DNA of 64,000 nt from CAWBJP01 sp963789165 (GCA_963789165.1 CAWBJP010000010.1:62001-126000); one strand, 5' to 3'; positions 1-8,002 are shown, counted from the first letter of the stretch. Made by a program: numbers and translations. The notes: a model not told the origin generated them from the letters alone.

Positions 1-822
1 GCACCAGCCCGCTCGGCGGTGGCCACCGACAACAAGATCTTCGTGCCCCCCTTCGTCGGCTCCCGGGTGTCGAAGGGGATCTCCCTCGACGACATCGCCG
101 GCTACCTCAACGAGACCGCCCTGTTCCGCAACCAATGGCAGTTCCGCCCCCAGAGCGGCGAAAACGACGCCGACTTCAAGACCCGGATCCGCCCGGTGCT
201 GCGCGAGGAGCTGGGCAAGGCCAAGGCGGACGGGTCGCTGATCCCGGGTGTGGTGTGGGGCTACTTCCCCGTCAACGGCGACGGCGGCGACCTGGTGGTG
301 TGGACCGACGAGAGTCGCAGCCAGGAGCGGACGCGGTTCAACTTCCCCCGCCAGCGCAAGGAGCCGTGGCACTGCATCGCCGACTTCTTCCGCCCGGTGG
401 CGTCGGGTGAGGTGGACTACGCCGGCTTCTCGATCGTCACCATGGGCCAGGTCGCCTCCGAGCATGCGGCCAAGCTGTTCGCCGGCGACCGCTACCAGGA
501 GTACCTGTACTTCCACGGCTTGTCGGTGGAGATGGCCGAGGCCCTGGCCGAATTCTGGCACCGGCGCATGCGGGAGGAGTGGGGCTTTGCCGCCGACGAC
601 GGCCCATCGCTGGCCGGCCTCTTCCGCCAGCAGTACCGCGGGTCGCGCTATTCCTGGGGCTATCCCGCCTGTCCCGATCTTGATGATCAGGTCAAGGTGG
701 CCGACCTGCTCGAGGCCGGCCGGATCGGCGTCACCGTCTCTGAGGAGTTCCAGCTCCACCCGGAGCAGTCGACGTCGGCCATCGTCGTCCACCACCCGGA
801 GGCGAAGTACTTCATCGTCTGA
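1..822 (+). CDS. metH: Cobalamin-dependent methionine synthase, C-terminal part (cut by window edge)
   Basis: This is the AdoMet-binding reactivation domain of MetH, which reductively remethylates oxidised cobalamin so the enzyme can transfer methyl groups from methyltetrahydrofolate to homocysteine. The reading frame is open to base 1, so the N-terminal homocysteine, folate and B12 modules lie outside the window. Visible signatures are the activation-domain start (FVPPFVGSRV), the YRGSRYSWGYPACPDL segment that carries the family's R-x-x-x-G-Y-P-A-C-P AdoMet-binding motif, and a typical end (PEQSTSAIVVHHPEAKYFIV). The last ~20 bases and the following spacer resemble sequence near 1682-1700, in front of the second small coiled-coil gene. 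Confident as to family. Confidence 0.95.
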   Translation, partial: APARSAVATDNKIFVPPFVGSRVSKGISLDDIAGYLNETALFRNQWQFRPQSGENDADFKTRIRPVLREELGKAKADGSLIPGVVWGYFPVNGDGGDLVVWTDESRSQERTRFNFPRQRKEPWHCIADFFRPVASGEVDYAGFSIVTMGQVASEHAAKLFAGDRYQEYLYFHGLSVEMAEALAEFWHRRMREEWGFAADDGPSLAGLFRQQYRGSRYSWGYPACPDLDDQVKVADLLEAGRIGVTVSEEFQLHPEQSTSAIVVHHPEAKYFIV

Positions 823-892
823 GCATGAGTGTCACAGGCCGTCGGTAGGGTCTGTTCCGGATACCATCTCAACGAGGAGAGGTCCCGGCATG
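802..892 (+). repeat. Direct repeat copy 1: metH 3' end plus promoter/RBS block
   Basis: This block runs from the last metH codons through TCATCGTCTGA, TGTCACA, CGGTAGGGTCT and GGATACCATCTCAACGAGG to the start codon of the first small coiled-coil gene. A closely similar block lies at 1682-1761 in front of the second gene, and a short TCATCGTCTGA copy recurs at 2118-2128 after the second gene. It looks like the junction of a tandem duplication that captured the metH stop region. Confidence 0.7.
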
Positions 893-1336
893 ACCGATAT
901 CGGCCCGGCTGCAGTCACGAGCTTCGTGAGTGCCTTCACCCTGTTCCTGGCGCTCGTCGCCCTTACGAGCCGCCAGTCCCGAGACCTGAAATCTGAATTC
1001 ACGGGCGACGTCGTCGAACTCAAGTCGGAGCTCAAGGGCGACTTCGCCGAACTCAGGTCCGAGCTCAAGGGTGACATCGACAGCCTCCGCACCGAGGTCA
1101 AGGGTGACATCGTCGAACTCAAGTCGGAGCTCAAGGGTGACATCGTCGAACTCAGGTCCGAGCTCAAGGGTGACTTCGCCGAACTCAGGTCCGAGCTCAA
1201 GGGTGACATCGACAGCCTCCGCACCGAGGTCAGGTCCGACATCCGGCGGCTCGACGGGAAGTTCGACCAGATGATGTTCGAGCTGCTGCATCACATTCGC
1301 GAGGGCGGGCACCAGCCTCCGCCCCAGGTGGCGTAG
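890..1336 (+). CDS. Small membrane-anchored coiled-coil protein, copy 1
   Basis: This 148-residue protein has an N-terminal hydrophobic segment (about residues 9-26) followed by eight near-perfect 11-residue units (residues 34-121) of the type KSELKGDFAEL/RSELKGDIDSL. It ends in a conserved tail with RRLDGKFDQMMFELL. The hendecad pattern predicts a long coiled coil projecting from the membrane. The start is the ATG after a strong AACGAGGAGAGG ribosome site. A second copy follows at 1759. The spacer pattern suggests both copies have the same control region. No enzymatic motif is visible. Family-level resemblance to small DUF1640-like coiled-coil membrane proteins is only an impression, and the function is unknown. 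Confidence 0.72.
   Translation: MTDIGPAAVTSFVSAFTLFLALVALTSRQSRDLKSEFTGDVVELKSELKGDFAELRSELKGDIDSLRTEVKGDIVELKSELKGDIVELRSELKGDFAELRSELKGDIDSLRTEVRSDIRRLDGKFDQMMFELLHHIREGGHQPPPQVA
989..1252 (+). repeat. Eight 33-bp tandem units inside the coiled-coil gene
   Basis: Eight consecutive 33-bp units encode 11-residue repeats (consensus K/R-S-E-L-K-G-D-I/F-x-x-L). Several units are almost identical at DNA level, for example GAACTCAGGTCCGAGCTCAA occurs repeatedly. This implies recent unit gain or loss by slippage or recombination. Confidence 0.85.
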
Positions 1337-1358
1337 CAGACAGTCAGGACCTGTCGGG

Positions 1359-1373
1359 CCCGGCTCCGCCGGG
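1359..1373 (+). terminator. Possible hairpin terminator after small coiled-coil gene 1
   Basis: A perfect 6-bp G/C stem (CCCGGC-TCC-GCCGGG) lies 22 bases after the stop codon. No T-run follows, so it could terminate only as an actinobacterial-type U-less hairpin. Confidence 0.3.
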
Positions 1374-1449
1374 CGGGATGCATCTATTCTCGCCGTGCGG
1401 TACGTAGCCCACGACCTGGCACATGTCCCGGGGGTGCTCGTCCCGGTCC

Positions 1450-1612
1450 AGTGGGTGAGGCGGTCGAGGAGGATGCCGCCGGGTCCGTAGGTGAAGCCGA
1501 GGCCTTGGAGGGCGGCGAGGATGTTGCGGCCCCTGGGTCGGGCAGCGCGGCCTTCTGGGAGTAAGCCGTCGAGGCGTTCGTCGTTGTGGAGGAATATCGG
1601 CCGGACCCGGGG
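1450..1612 (-). pseudogene. Remnant of an IS1634-like transposase C-terminus
   Basis: The minus strand reads through VRPIFLHNDERLDGLL, then PEGRAARPRGRNILAALQGL and GFTYGPGGILLDRLT. These match my memory of the end of IS1634/IS4-superfamily transposases (hydrophobic segment, then LLPEGRAA-x-P-x-G and GLGxTY...LDRLT). The usual segment between FLHNDERL and GLLPEGRAA is missing, no N-terminal catalytic part is present nearby, and there is no sensible start. I therefore read this as a decayed fragment left between the two small coiled-coil genes. No terminal inverted repeats were found. The rest of the 1337-1758 gap shows nothing else convincing. Confidence 0.5.
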
Positions 1613-1681
1613 CGGAATGATTCCCGGAGCCGCTTCCCGCTCGTTCCCGGCGGCGCCCATCGGCTCTCCCACCAACGACGC

Positions 1682-1761
1682 CAAGACTTCATCGTCTGAG
1701 CTGTCACACCCCATCGGTAGGGTCTCGGCGGATACCATCTCAACGAGGAGAGGTCCGCATG
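1682..1761 (+). repeat. Direct repeat copy 2: metH-end-like sequence plus promoter/RBS block
   Basis: This repeats the block at 802-892: GACTTCATCGTCTGAG, TGTCACA, ATCGGTAGGGTCT, GGATACCATCTCAACGAGG. The metH-derived bases have no coding role here. The identical ATACCATCTCAACGAGGAGA stretch keeps the same distance to the start codon, so it probably includes promoter and ribosome-site functions. Confidence 0.7.
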
Positions 1762-2061
1762 AGCGACGTTTCGACTGCCGTGATCACCGGGTTCGTGAGT
1801 GCCTTCACCATGTTCCTGGCCGTGGTCGCCTTCACGAGCCGTCAGTGTCGGGATGTGAAGTCCGAACTGAGCCGTCAGTGTCGGGACGTGAAGTCCGAAC
1901 TGAAGGAAGACATCGGTTCCCTCCGGGCTGACGTGGGCGAGCTCCGGACAGAGGTGAGGACCGACATCCGTCGGCTGGATGAGAAGTTCGAGCGCCTGAT
2001 GTTCGAACTGCTACGGCATTTCCGGAGCGAAGGCCACCCCCCGCCTCCTGAGGCGGCATAG
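1759..2061 (+). CDS. Small membrane-anchored coiled-coil protein, copy 2
   Basis: This 100-residue paralogue of the protein at 890 has the same N-terminal plan (T-x-F-V-S-A-F-T hydrophobic segment, residues about 8-25). It carries a shorter 11-residue repeat region, including an exact doubling of SRQCRDVKSEL, and the same end (DIRRLDEKFERLMFELLRHF). The two proteins differ mainly in repeat number, which fits a duplicated gene whose coiled-coil length drifts. ATG start with the conserved AACGAGGAGAGG ribosome site. Function unknown; possibly a membrane-tethered spacer or an oligomerisation partner of copy 1 (inference). Confidence 0.7.
   Translation: MSDVSTAVITGFVSAFTMFLAVVAFTSRQCRDVKSELSRQCRDVKSELKEDIGSLRADVGELRTEVRTDIRRLDEKFERLMFELLRHFRSEGHPPPPEAA
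1837..1902 (+). repeat. 33-bp tandem duplication in coiled-coil gene 2
   Basis: Two 33-bp units differing by one base (GGATGTG versus GGACGTG) encode SRQCRDVKSEL twice. The unit length equals that of the repeats in the neighbouring paralogue. Confidence 0.85.
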
Positions 2062-2182
2062 GCCTACTGGCGGGCGGATGCCTTCCATGAACGCCCGGCC
2101 GCCCCCGCCCCGACATCTCATCGTCTGATCGGAAGCGCGGCGGTTCGACGTGTCCGCCGCCCGCAGAGGGCGACCGCCAGCG

Positions 2183-3799
2183 CTAGGGGCGGTTGGCCAT
2201 GTTGGCGCCGGACGGATAGTCCCGGGTGCGGCGGACGGGCACGCCCGCGGCGGCGAGGACGGGGAGGACCGGTTGGGCATCCATGCGCACCACCATGGTG
2301 CCCGGCGGGTCGGCCGCCACACAGGAACGGACCGAGGCCGCCAGGTGACGGCACCAGTCCGGCGGGACGTCGGTGACCACGAAGACCGATCTCGGAGCGC
2401 GGTTCTCGCCGTCAAGCAGCCAGGTGCGGCGCTCGTAGGCGGGGAAGAGGGACACGGCCTCTTCCCACCGCCCGGCGCAGCCGTAGGCGGAGATCCGGTC
2501 AGTGAGGAACACCGCCAGCGTTGCTCCCGCCCGTCCCATAGTCTCGTGCAGGGCCTCGCACCGTCGCACGACGCCCTCTACGGGCACCGGCGCGGCAAAG
2601 CGCACCTCGGTCGCCACCCGGTCGATCTCCCCCAGGTGGTCCTCGAAACGTACTGCCCGCCAGGAGGCCGTGACGACGGAGGCGGCGAGCACCGCCAGGC
2701 CGGCGCCGGCGAGCACCCGCCGGGTCCGGCCGTCCGGCGCCGGCGGCCGGTCCTCGCCCGCCAGCCAGGCCAGGCACCAGACCAGGAGCGGCACGGCGAG
2801 GAGCAGCCGCCCGTAGGCCAGGTAGGCGGAGGCGGTACCGTCGAGGGCCTTGGGCGTGGCCAGGGCGCCGGCAACTCCAGCCATCCCGGCAAGCCCGGCG
2901 GCGCCGGCCGCCAATCGGCGCCGGGCGAAGAGCACCGCGACCACGCAGGCCAGGGCGGCGATGGGAAGCCACCAGTAGGGAAGGAGTTGGGGGGCCAGGG
3001 GACGGAAGGATCGGCCCAGGTGGTGACTCGACTCGGCCAGGATGTCGAGATCGAGACGGATGGCGGCCGCCTGGTGGAGGTCGGAGTACGGGCGGGACCG
3101 GTAATAAGCGGCCGTGGCCGCCGTCCACAGCAGCGCCGGGACGAGGCCGGCGGCTCCGGCGGCGAGCGCGGCCCGGCAGCGTCTCTCCCGGAGCGCCACG
3201 AAGCCGAGGAGCGGCAGTACCAGGAGGACCGCCCCGAGATCCCACATCACACCGAGGCCGGCCAGACCCGTCCCGAAGCCGACGAGCACGGGCCGTCCCC
3301 GGCTGCGAAGCAGCGCAGCTGCACCGACCGTGGCCATGAACATCCCCCCCGTCCGGCTCGGCATCTGGGCGCCGACGAGAAAGGCGGTCGAGATCACCAC
3401 CGGTGCGGCCAGAGCCGTGAGGGCCAGCAAGGGGCGACGCCGACCGGCGGCGACGGCCAGGACCAACCAGCAGCCCACCATGAAGGCGGCAGTCACCAGC
3501 GGTAGAGCCGTTGGCAGCGTCACTCCCACCCAGCGCAGGATCTCGGTGGGCGCCGCCTCGATCATCACGCCGTACGACTGGCCGTAGACATGCGGCTGGA
3601 AGAAGTCGAGCCGGCCGATGTCCCGGGCCGCCGCCCAGAACAGAGTGTGGTCCTCGTTGGCGACATGCCGGTGGTGGCCGAACACCAGGTGGGCCTGGTC
3701 GGCAGCGAGTGTCGCGGCGCCTGCGGCCAGGGCCGCGCCCCATCCCGGGAGGCCAAGGAGGCGGCCTCGATGGCCTGCTCGAGGAAAGGCGCGGCTCAC
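2183..3799 (-). CDS. Polytopic membrane protein, GT-C glycosyltransferase-like
   Basis: This 538-residue protein has about ten hydrophobic segments and a soluble C-terminal domain, the layout of GT-C enzymes that use polyprenyl-phosphate sugars. An acidic pair sits in the first external loop (NEDHTLFWAAARDIG), where GT39-like enzymes carry their catalytic Asp/Glu. The C-terminal 180 residues are soluble and include VFLTDRISAYGC and WCRHLAAS. The start is set at a GTG whose last bases overlap the stop of the upstream SDR (GTGA), indicating translational coupling; a longer reading would run through the SDR gene and has no coding character. It is the last gene of a minus-strand set beginning at 7861. 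Exact substrate unknown. Confidence 0.7.
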   Translation of the reverse strand: MSRAFPRAGHRGRLLGLPGWGAALAAGAATLAADQAHLVFGHHRHVANEDHTLFWAAARDIGRLDFFQPHVYGQSYGVMIEAAPTEILRWVGVTLPTALPLVTAAFMVGCWLVLAVAAGRRRPLLALTALAAPVVISTAFLVGAQMPSRTGGMFMATVGAAALLRSRGRPVLVGFGTGLAGLGVMWDLGAVLLVLPLLGFVALRERRCRAALAAGAAGLVPALLWTAATAAYYRSRPYSDLHQAAAIRLDLDILAESSHHLGRSFRPLAPQLLPYWWLPIAALACVVAVLFARRRLAAGAAGLAGMAGVAGALATPKALDGTASAYLAYGRLLLAVPLLVWCLAWLAGEDRPPAPDGRTRRVLAGAGLAVLAASVVTASWRAVRFEDHLGEIDRVATEVRFAAPVPVEGVVRRCEALHETMGRAGATLAVFLTDRISAYGCAGRWEEAVSLFPAYERRTWLLDGENRAPRSVFVVTDVPPDWCRHLAASVRSCVAADPPGTMVVRMDAQPVLPVLAAAGVPVRRTRDYPSGANMANRP

Positions 3800-4584
3800 T
3801 GGCGGGCGATGCCCTCCATGAGGCTCCGGCCGCCGCCGCCGTCGACGTAGATCTTCTGACCGGTGAGGTAGCCGGCGGCGGCGGAGACGAGGAAGCGGAC
3901 CACCTCGGCCACGTCGTCGGGGGAGCACACCCGGCCGAAGGGGAAGTGGGCGTCGAGGTCGCGGATGTCCTGCGTCCCGAGCGTCGCCCGCACCAGGCGC
4001 CGGCCCAGGTCGGTGTCGACCAGCCCGGGGGCGACCACGTTGACGTGGATGCCGTGGCGCAGCTCCTCGTTGGCCAGCGTGACGGCCAACGCCTCGAGGG
4101 CGGCCTTGCCCATGGAATACGGAGCGCTGTTGGACGGAAACTCCCTGGTGATCCTCGAGGAGATCATCACGATGTCGCCCCGAGGCCGGTCCCGCATGGA
4201 GGGGAGGACGGCCTGGCAGAGATGATGGGCGCCGAGGGCGTGGGTGCGGACCACCCGCTCCAGCTCCGCGGGGTCGGTGTCGAGGACGCTGCGGCCCTGG
4301 CTGGCGATGCCCGCGTTGTTGACCAGGATGTCGACGAAGCCGAAATCGGCCACGGCGGCCGCCACCATGGCCCGCACGTCGTCCAGGGAGCCGACGTCGG
4401 CGGCGTAGGCCCGCGACTTGCGGCCCAGCGCCTCGATCTCCGCCACCGTGGCCGCGGCCGCCTCGGCGTCGCGGCGGTAGTTCACGGCCACGTCGGCACC
4501 GTCGGCGGCCAGCCCCAGGGCGATCGCCCGACCGATACCCCGGCTTCCGCCGGTCACCAGCGCCACCCGTCCATCAAGCGTCAT
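3796..4584 (-). CDS. SDR-family NAD(P)-dependent oxidoreductase
   Basis: This is a complete classical short-chain dehydrogenase/reductase of 262 residues. It has the TGGSRGIG nucleotide-binding glycine motif near the start, NNAG at about residue 88, a catalytic Ser in MISSRI and the YSMGK Tyr/Lys pair. It ends with the usual YLTGQKIYVDGGGG segment. The ATG follows a clear GGAGGA ribosome site. It sits between a membrane protein and a GT-C-like gene whose start overlaps its stop, so a role in surface-sugar or lipid modification is possible. The family does not reveal the substrate; FabG-like activity is the alternative. Confidence 0.88.
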   Translation of the reverse strand: MTLDGRVALVTGGSRGIGRAIALGLAADGADVAVNYRRDAEAAAATVAEIEALGRKSRAYAADVGSLDDVRAMVAAAVADFGFVDILVNNAGIASQGRSVLDTDPAELERVVRTHALGAHHLCQAVLPSMRDRPRGDIVMISSRITREFPSNSAPYSMGKAALEALAVTLANEELRHGIHVNVVAPGLVDTDLGRRLVRATLGTQDIRDLDAHFPFGRVCSPDDVAEVVRFLVSAAAGYLTGQKIYVDGGGGRSLMEGIARQ

Positions 4585-4600
4585 AGGAGTCCTCCAGGGG

Positions 4601-5461
4601 TTACGGCGCCAGGACGGCTCGGGCCACCAGGTCGGTGCCGAAGGCGGTGAGGATGGCCAGGTACAGGAGGCCGGTGGCCGACATCACGGCCGAATACCAC
4701 CGTTCCTTCAGGGCGGCCATCACCACGACCACCAGGACGATGGTGGTGACCGCCGACCCGAGCCAGATCCAGCCGAAGAGCCCGCTGGCCCGGTCGTCCA
4801 CGGAGCCCGACAGCACCTGGATCATGCCCGTCGGCCAGCACAGCAGCGCCACCTCCACGGGCCACAGGGCGCCGGTCCAGCGCACCAGCTCCTTGAGGGG
4901 CTCGCGCGACAAGCCCGGCTGGGTGAGGTACCAGTGGCCGAGGAGCATGGCGTCGGTGACGGCGCCGAGGAAGGCGGCGCCCACCAGCAAACGGGCGGCG
5001 CCGAGCAGGAACGGTCCACCCGCCGAGGCGGCCGCGGCCAGGAGGCCGAGCGCACCGAAGACGGGAGCCGCCAGGTCGATGGCGGGTGGGAACTCGGAGA
5101 CGTCGTCGGCGTAGCGTGCCGGCCGGGCCCGGCCGGTCATCGCTTCCACCCGGGCGACCCGGGCCTCACGCACGGCCCGCTCCCCCGCCACCCCCGCCCG
5201 GCGCCGGACGACGGACAAGGCCAGGGCGGTGCCGGTCGAGGCCACGACGGCCGCGGCGGCCAGATCCCGGAACAGGGCGGCGGTGGAGCCACCCTCCAGG
5301 GCGCGGCCGGCCACCACGGCGCCCAGCGCCATGACGAGGTAGGTGATCCGCAGCGTCCACCCGTAGCCGATGCCCACCTCCCGGCGGCGGGTCGTCAACC
5401 AGCAGAACAACAACCCCCCGGTGGCCCATTGCAACAGCACGGTGGAGACCTCGAGGCGCAT
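4601..5461 (-). CDS. Polytopic membrane protein of unknown function
   Basis: This 286-residue protein has about eight hydrophobic segments, with a charged cytoplasmic-looking stretch (ERAVREARVARVEAMTGR) in the middle. I do not recognise a family. The start is taken at the ATG encoding MRLEVSTVLLQW, 25 bases after the stop of the PQQ dehydrogenase gene; longer in-frame readings overlap that gene. It sits within the minus-strand set, with the dehydrogenase upstream and the SDR downstream. A conserved-looking loop, MLLGHWYLTQPGLSREPLKEL, may be useful for searching. Confidence 0.65.
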   Translation of the reverse strand: MRLEVSTVLLQWATGGLLFCWLTTRRREVGIGYGWTLRITYLVMALGAVVAGRALEGGSTAALFRDLAAAAVVASTGTALALSVVRRRAGVAGERAVREARVARVEAMTGRARPARYADDVSEFPPAIDLAAPVFGALGLLAAAASAGGPFLLGAARLLVGAAFLGAVTDAMLLGHWYLTQPGLSREPLKELVRWTGALWPVEVALLCWPTGMIQVLSGSVDDRASGLFGWIWLGSAVTTIVLVVVVMAALKERWYSAVMSATGLLYLAILTAFGTDLVARAVLAP

Positions 5462-5486
5462 CGATGCCGAGCGTACCTGGGGCGTT

Positions 5487-6692
5487 TCAGCGCCGAGCGC
5501 GCCCGGGAGCGGCCGCGTCGATCGCCGCCTCGAGGCGGAAGAACCCGCCGGCCTGGGACATGACGTACAGCTCCCCGTCGGCGTCCTCACCGAAGGATGT
5601 GGGGCGCTCGACCTCGACGCCCAGGTCGAAGGTGCCCTGCGCCTTGCCGTTCACCTGGCGCAGACCGGTCAGGTTCCCGCCGCAGAGATCAGCGAACACG
5701 AACGCGCCCTGAAGCTCGGGTATCAGCCGGCCCCTGTACACGTAGCCACCGATCACCGCGCAGCGGCCGGGCCGGTGCTCGTACTCCGTGACCGGAAGAA
5801 CGTGCTCTTCGGGAGGAGGATTGTTGTGGTGGGGATGACTTCCCTCGAAGGAGTCCCAGCCAAAGTTGGCGCCGGTGTGTCCGGCGGGCAGGAAGTCGAC
5901 CTCCTCGGCGACGGCTTCACCGACGTCTCCCACCCAGAAGTCGTGCGTCAGCCGGTCGAAGGAGAACCGCCACGGCTGGCGCAGCCCGTACTGCCACACC
6001 TCGGGCCGGGCACCATCGCGCCCCGAGAAGGGGTTGTCGTCCGGGATCCCGTAGGGCGCGGTCGGGGTGGGGCGGGGATCGATGCGCAGGACCTTGCCGA
6101 ACAGGGTCCCCAGATCCTGGGACCGGTGCTCGTACTGCCGGACCTGACCACCGTCGCCGAAACCGAGATACAGCATCCCGTCGGGGCCGAAGATGACCTG
6201 GCCGTTGTTGTGGTACTCGTGGGGCTGGTCGAGAAACAGCACCTGCCGCCGGCTCGAGGCCACGGCCCGGATGCCGTCGAAGGCGAACTCCAGAATCCTC
6301 GAGTCTCCCTGACGGTCGGTGATCCCGATGTAGAGCCGGTCCCCCTCCGGGTTGAAGGTCACCGCCACCAGGCCCTGCTCGGCGCCGGAGGAGACCTCCT
6401 TGGAGAGGTCGACCACCGGGTCCGCGAACACGTGACCGTCCCGGCCGACCCGGCGGACCCGACCGCCCTTCTCGCCGATGTAGAAGGAGTCGTCTCCCGG
6501 CCGGAGGGCCATGGCCAAGGGCTTGTCGAGGTGGGCGATCTCCACCAACCGGACGGCTGGCGCCCGGCCACCGACGAGGGGGACACCCCCGGGCCCCCGG
6601 CCGGCAGGCGACGCCGGCGGCTGGCCTCCGAGCACCAGCCCGGCCGACAGGGCGACCACCCCCGATAATCGACGACCCCAGGGTCCCGTCAA
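5487..6692 (-). CDS. Secreted PQQ-dependent sugar dehydrogenase (soluble GDH/HHIP-like)
   Basis: This 401-residue beta-propeller protein belongs to the soluble glucose/sorbosone dehydrogenase group. Signatures are LDKPLAMALRPG at the start of the propeller, GLVAVTFNP, the HNNGQVIFGPDGMLYLGFGDGG segment (catalytic-site His and calcium-loop region), GTLFGKVLRIDP, YGLRQPWRFSFD and GGYVYRGRLIPEL. The TTG start overlaps the stop of the upstream gene (TTGA) and leads straight into a signal peptide (RRLSGVVALSAGLVLGG), which settles the start. The protein is therefore exported; it could oxidise sugars outside the membrane if PQQ is available. No PQQ-synthesis genes are in the window, and some family members lack enzymatic activity. 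Confidence 0.85.
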   Translation of the reverse strand: MTGPWGRRLSGVVALSAGLVLGGQPPASPAGRGPGGVPLVGGRAPAVRLVEIAHLDKPLAMALRPGDDSFYIGEKGGRVRRVGRDGHVFADPVVDLSKEVSSGAEQGLVAVTFNPEGDRLYIGITDRQGDSRILEFAFDGIRAVASSRRQVLFLDQPHEYHNNGQVIFGPDGMLYLGFGDGGQVRQYEHRSQDLGTLFGKVLRIDPRPTPTAPYGIPDDNPFSGRDGARPEVWQYGLRQPWRFSFDRLTHDFWVGDVGEAVAEEVDFLPAGHTGANFGWDSFEGSHPHHNNPPPEEHVLPVTEYEHRPGRCAVIGGYVYRGRLIPELQGAFVFADLCGGNLTGLRQVNGKAQGTFDLGVEVERPTSFGEDADGELYVMSQAGGFFRLEAAIDAAAPGRARR

Positions 6693-7861
6693 GGCACCAT
6701 CCTGCGTGTCGTGGTGACCACCAGCATGAGGCAGACGAAGCCAGCGGTCGAGATCGCGCTCCACGCCGCCAATGCCCAGGGGCTGCATTGACTGAGTCGC
6801 TTGCCAGGAGCGGTGAACAGCGGGAAAGCGTGCATAACGAATCGAGGGATGCTGCCGCCGAAGCCTGAGCCAAGTGTGAGAACAAGGATGCCCACGGCGT
6901 AGAGGATTTGTTCGGTGGGGAGCCGCTCCCGACATGCCCACAAGACCAGCAAAATGCCGACGATTCCCGCCAGGCTCGACGGAACCAGGTCGAACTGTCC
7001 CATCGGGTGTCGAACAGCCTCACCGATGTTACTGACGAACGTTTGACCGAAGTCGAAACCAACACCCCATCCACGCTTCTCGGCCTTGAACCACAAGAAC
7101 GGATCGTCCAGCCGGACCGCAAGAAACGTGAAGTAGCCGACCATGCCAAGTGGTGCGAGTAACGGAGCAATGAGGGGACGCCAACTGCCTGTAGCCCGAA
7201 TCGCGACAAACGCGCACCATGCACAAGAGACCGCGAGCACGACCCCGTCGGGCCGGGCAAGGCTGGCAAGGAGGCCCGCCACTCCCGCCCACACCCAGCG
7301 CTGACGACGAAGGGCGAGCAGACACCATGCGGCCGAAACAATGAGCAATCCCTCGCTGTAGTTCATCGAGAGAACGAAACTTGCTGGCCAGATCAGGGCC
7401 AGCATCACAGTTCGCCCGGCCGCTTCGCGGTCCCCCAGGGTTTCGAGAGCCAGCCACCAGATCCCCACGCAGGCTCCAAGGCCCGCGGCGGTGACGATGA
7501 GGAATGCACTCGTCTCCAAGGGGAGATGGGTGACGTAGCTCAGCCACCTCGTCAACCATGGCAGGAGGGGGAAGAAGGCGGAGTAAGCCAGGTACCCGCC
7601 CTCCGGCGGATACAGCGGGGGATAACCGTGACCAGCGATGTAAAGATAGTGGGCGCCGTCATAATCGAGAAAAAAACTCGAGTGGCGGAAGGCGGGATTG
7701 AGAACCGGACCGACGTAAAGAACTCCAATGACGATCAGACGTGAGACCCCAAATGCCATGACCGGAGGTAGCAGCCAACCCAAACGACCAAGCTTCGATG
7801 GCGCGGCGACCTTTTCCGCCGATGTCACCGGTTCAGCGGTCCATTTCGACCATTGCGACAT
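6689..7861 (-). CDS. PIG-V-like GT-C mannosyltransferase
   Basis: This 390-residue membrane protein has around nine hydrophobic segments. Its first loop carries FLDYDGAHYLYIAGHGYPP followed by AFFPLLPWLTRWL, which matches the W/Y-D-G-x-H-Y-x-x-I-A-x-x-G-Y and F-F-P-L-x-P pattern of the PIG-V/GT76-like mannosyltransferases. Such enzymes use polyprenyl-phospho-mannose as donor. It is the first gene of the minus-strand set and is divergent from a GT22-like gene at 8015. Base composition is visibly lower in GC than the neighbours, with many A/T third positions, hinting at separate ancestry. Acceptor unknown. Confidence 0.75.
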   Translation of the reverse strand: MSQWSKWTAEPVTSAEKVAAPSKLGRLGWLLPPVMAFGVSRLIVIGVLYVGPVLNPAFRHSSFFLDYDGAHYLYIAGHGYPPLYPPEGGYLAYSAFFPLLPWLTRWLSYVTHLPLETSAFLIVTAAGLGACVGIWWLALETLGDREAAGRTVMLALIWPASFVLSMNYSEGLLIVSAAWCLLALRRQRWVWAGVAGLLASLARPDGVVLAVSCAWCAFVAIRATGSWRPLIAPLLAPLGMVGYFTFLAVRLDDPFLWFKAEKRGWGVGFDFGQTFVSNIGEAVRHPMGQFDLVPSSLAGIVGILLVLWACRERLPTEQILYAVGILVLTLGSGFGGSIPRFVMHAFPLFTAPGKRLSQCSPWALAAWSAISTAGFVCLMLVVTTTRRMVP

Positions 7862-8002
7862 GGCTGCCTAGTGGTTGCTCGTTGAATGTAGATAGCACGA
7901 TACGTGCCTTCATTACCTCCGAGCCTACCAGCGGCTTACCCCAAAGTAGCGTTTCCCATCTGAGCTGGGACGATGAAACGCGGCCAGTCGAGAGCCTGGC
8001 AC

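Noticed and set aside
989..1252. Possible CRISPR array
   Set aside because: The 33-bp units are contiguous, encode an 11-residue protein repeat and have no spacers.
869..1738. A 289-codon minus-strand frame covering the repeats
   Set aside because: Most of it is the antisense of the coiled-coil repeats; only the transposase-like block near 1450-1612 is meaningful.
2150..3505. A 451-codon plus-strand open frame
   Set aside because: It is antisense to the GT-C-like gene and low-complexity (Gly/His/Arg/Gln); no start signal or motif.
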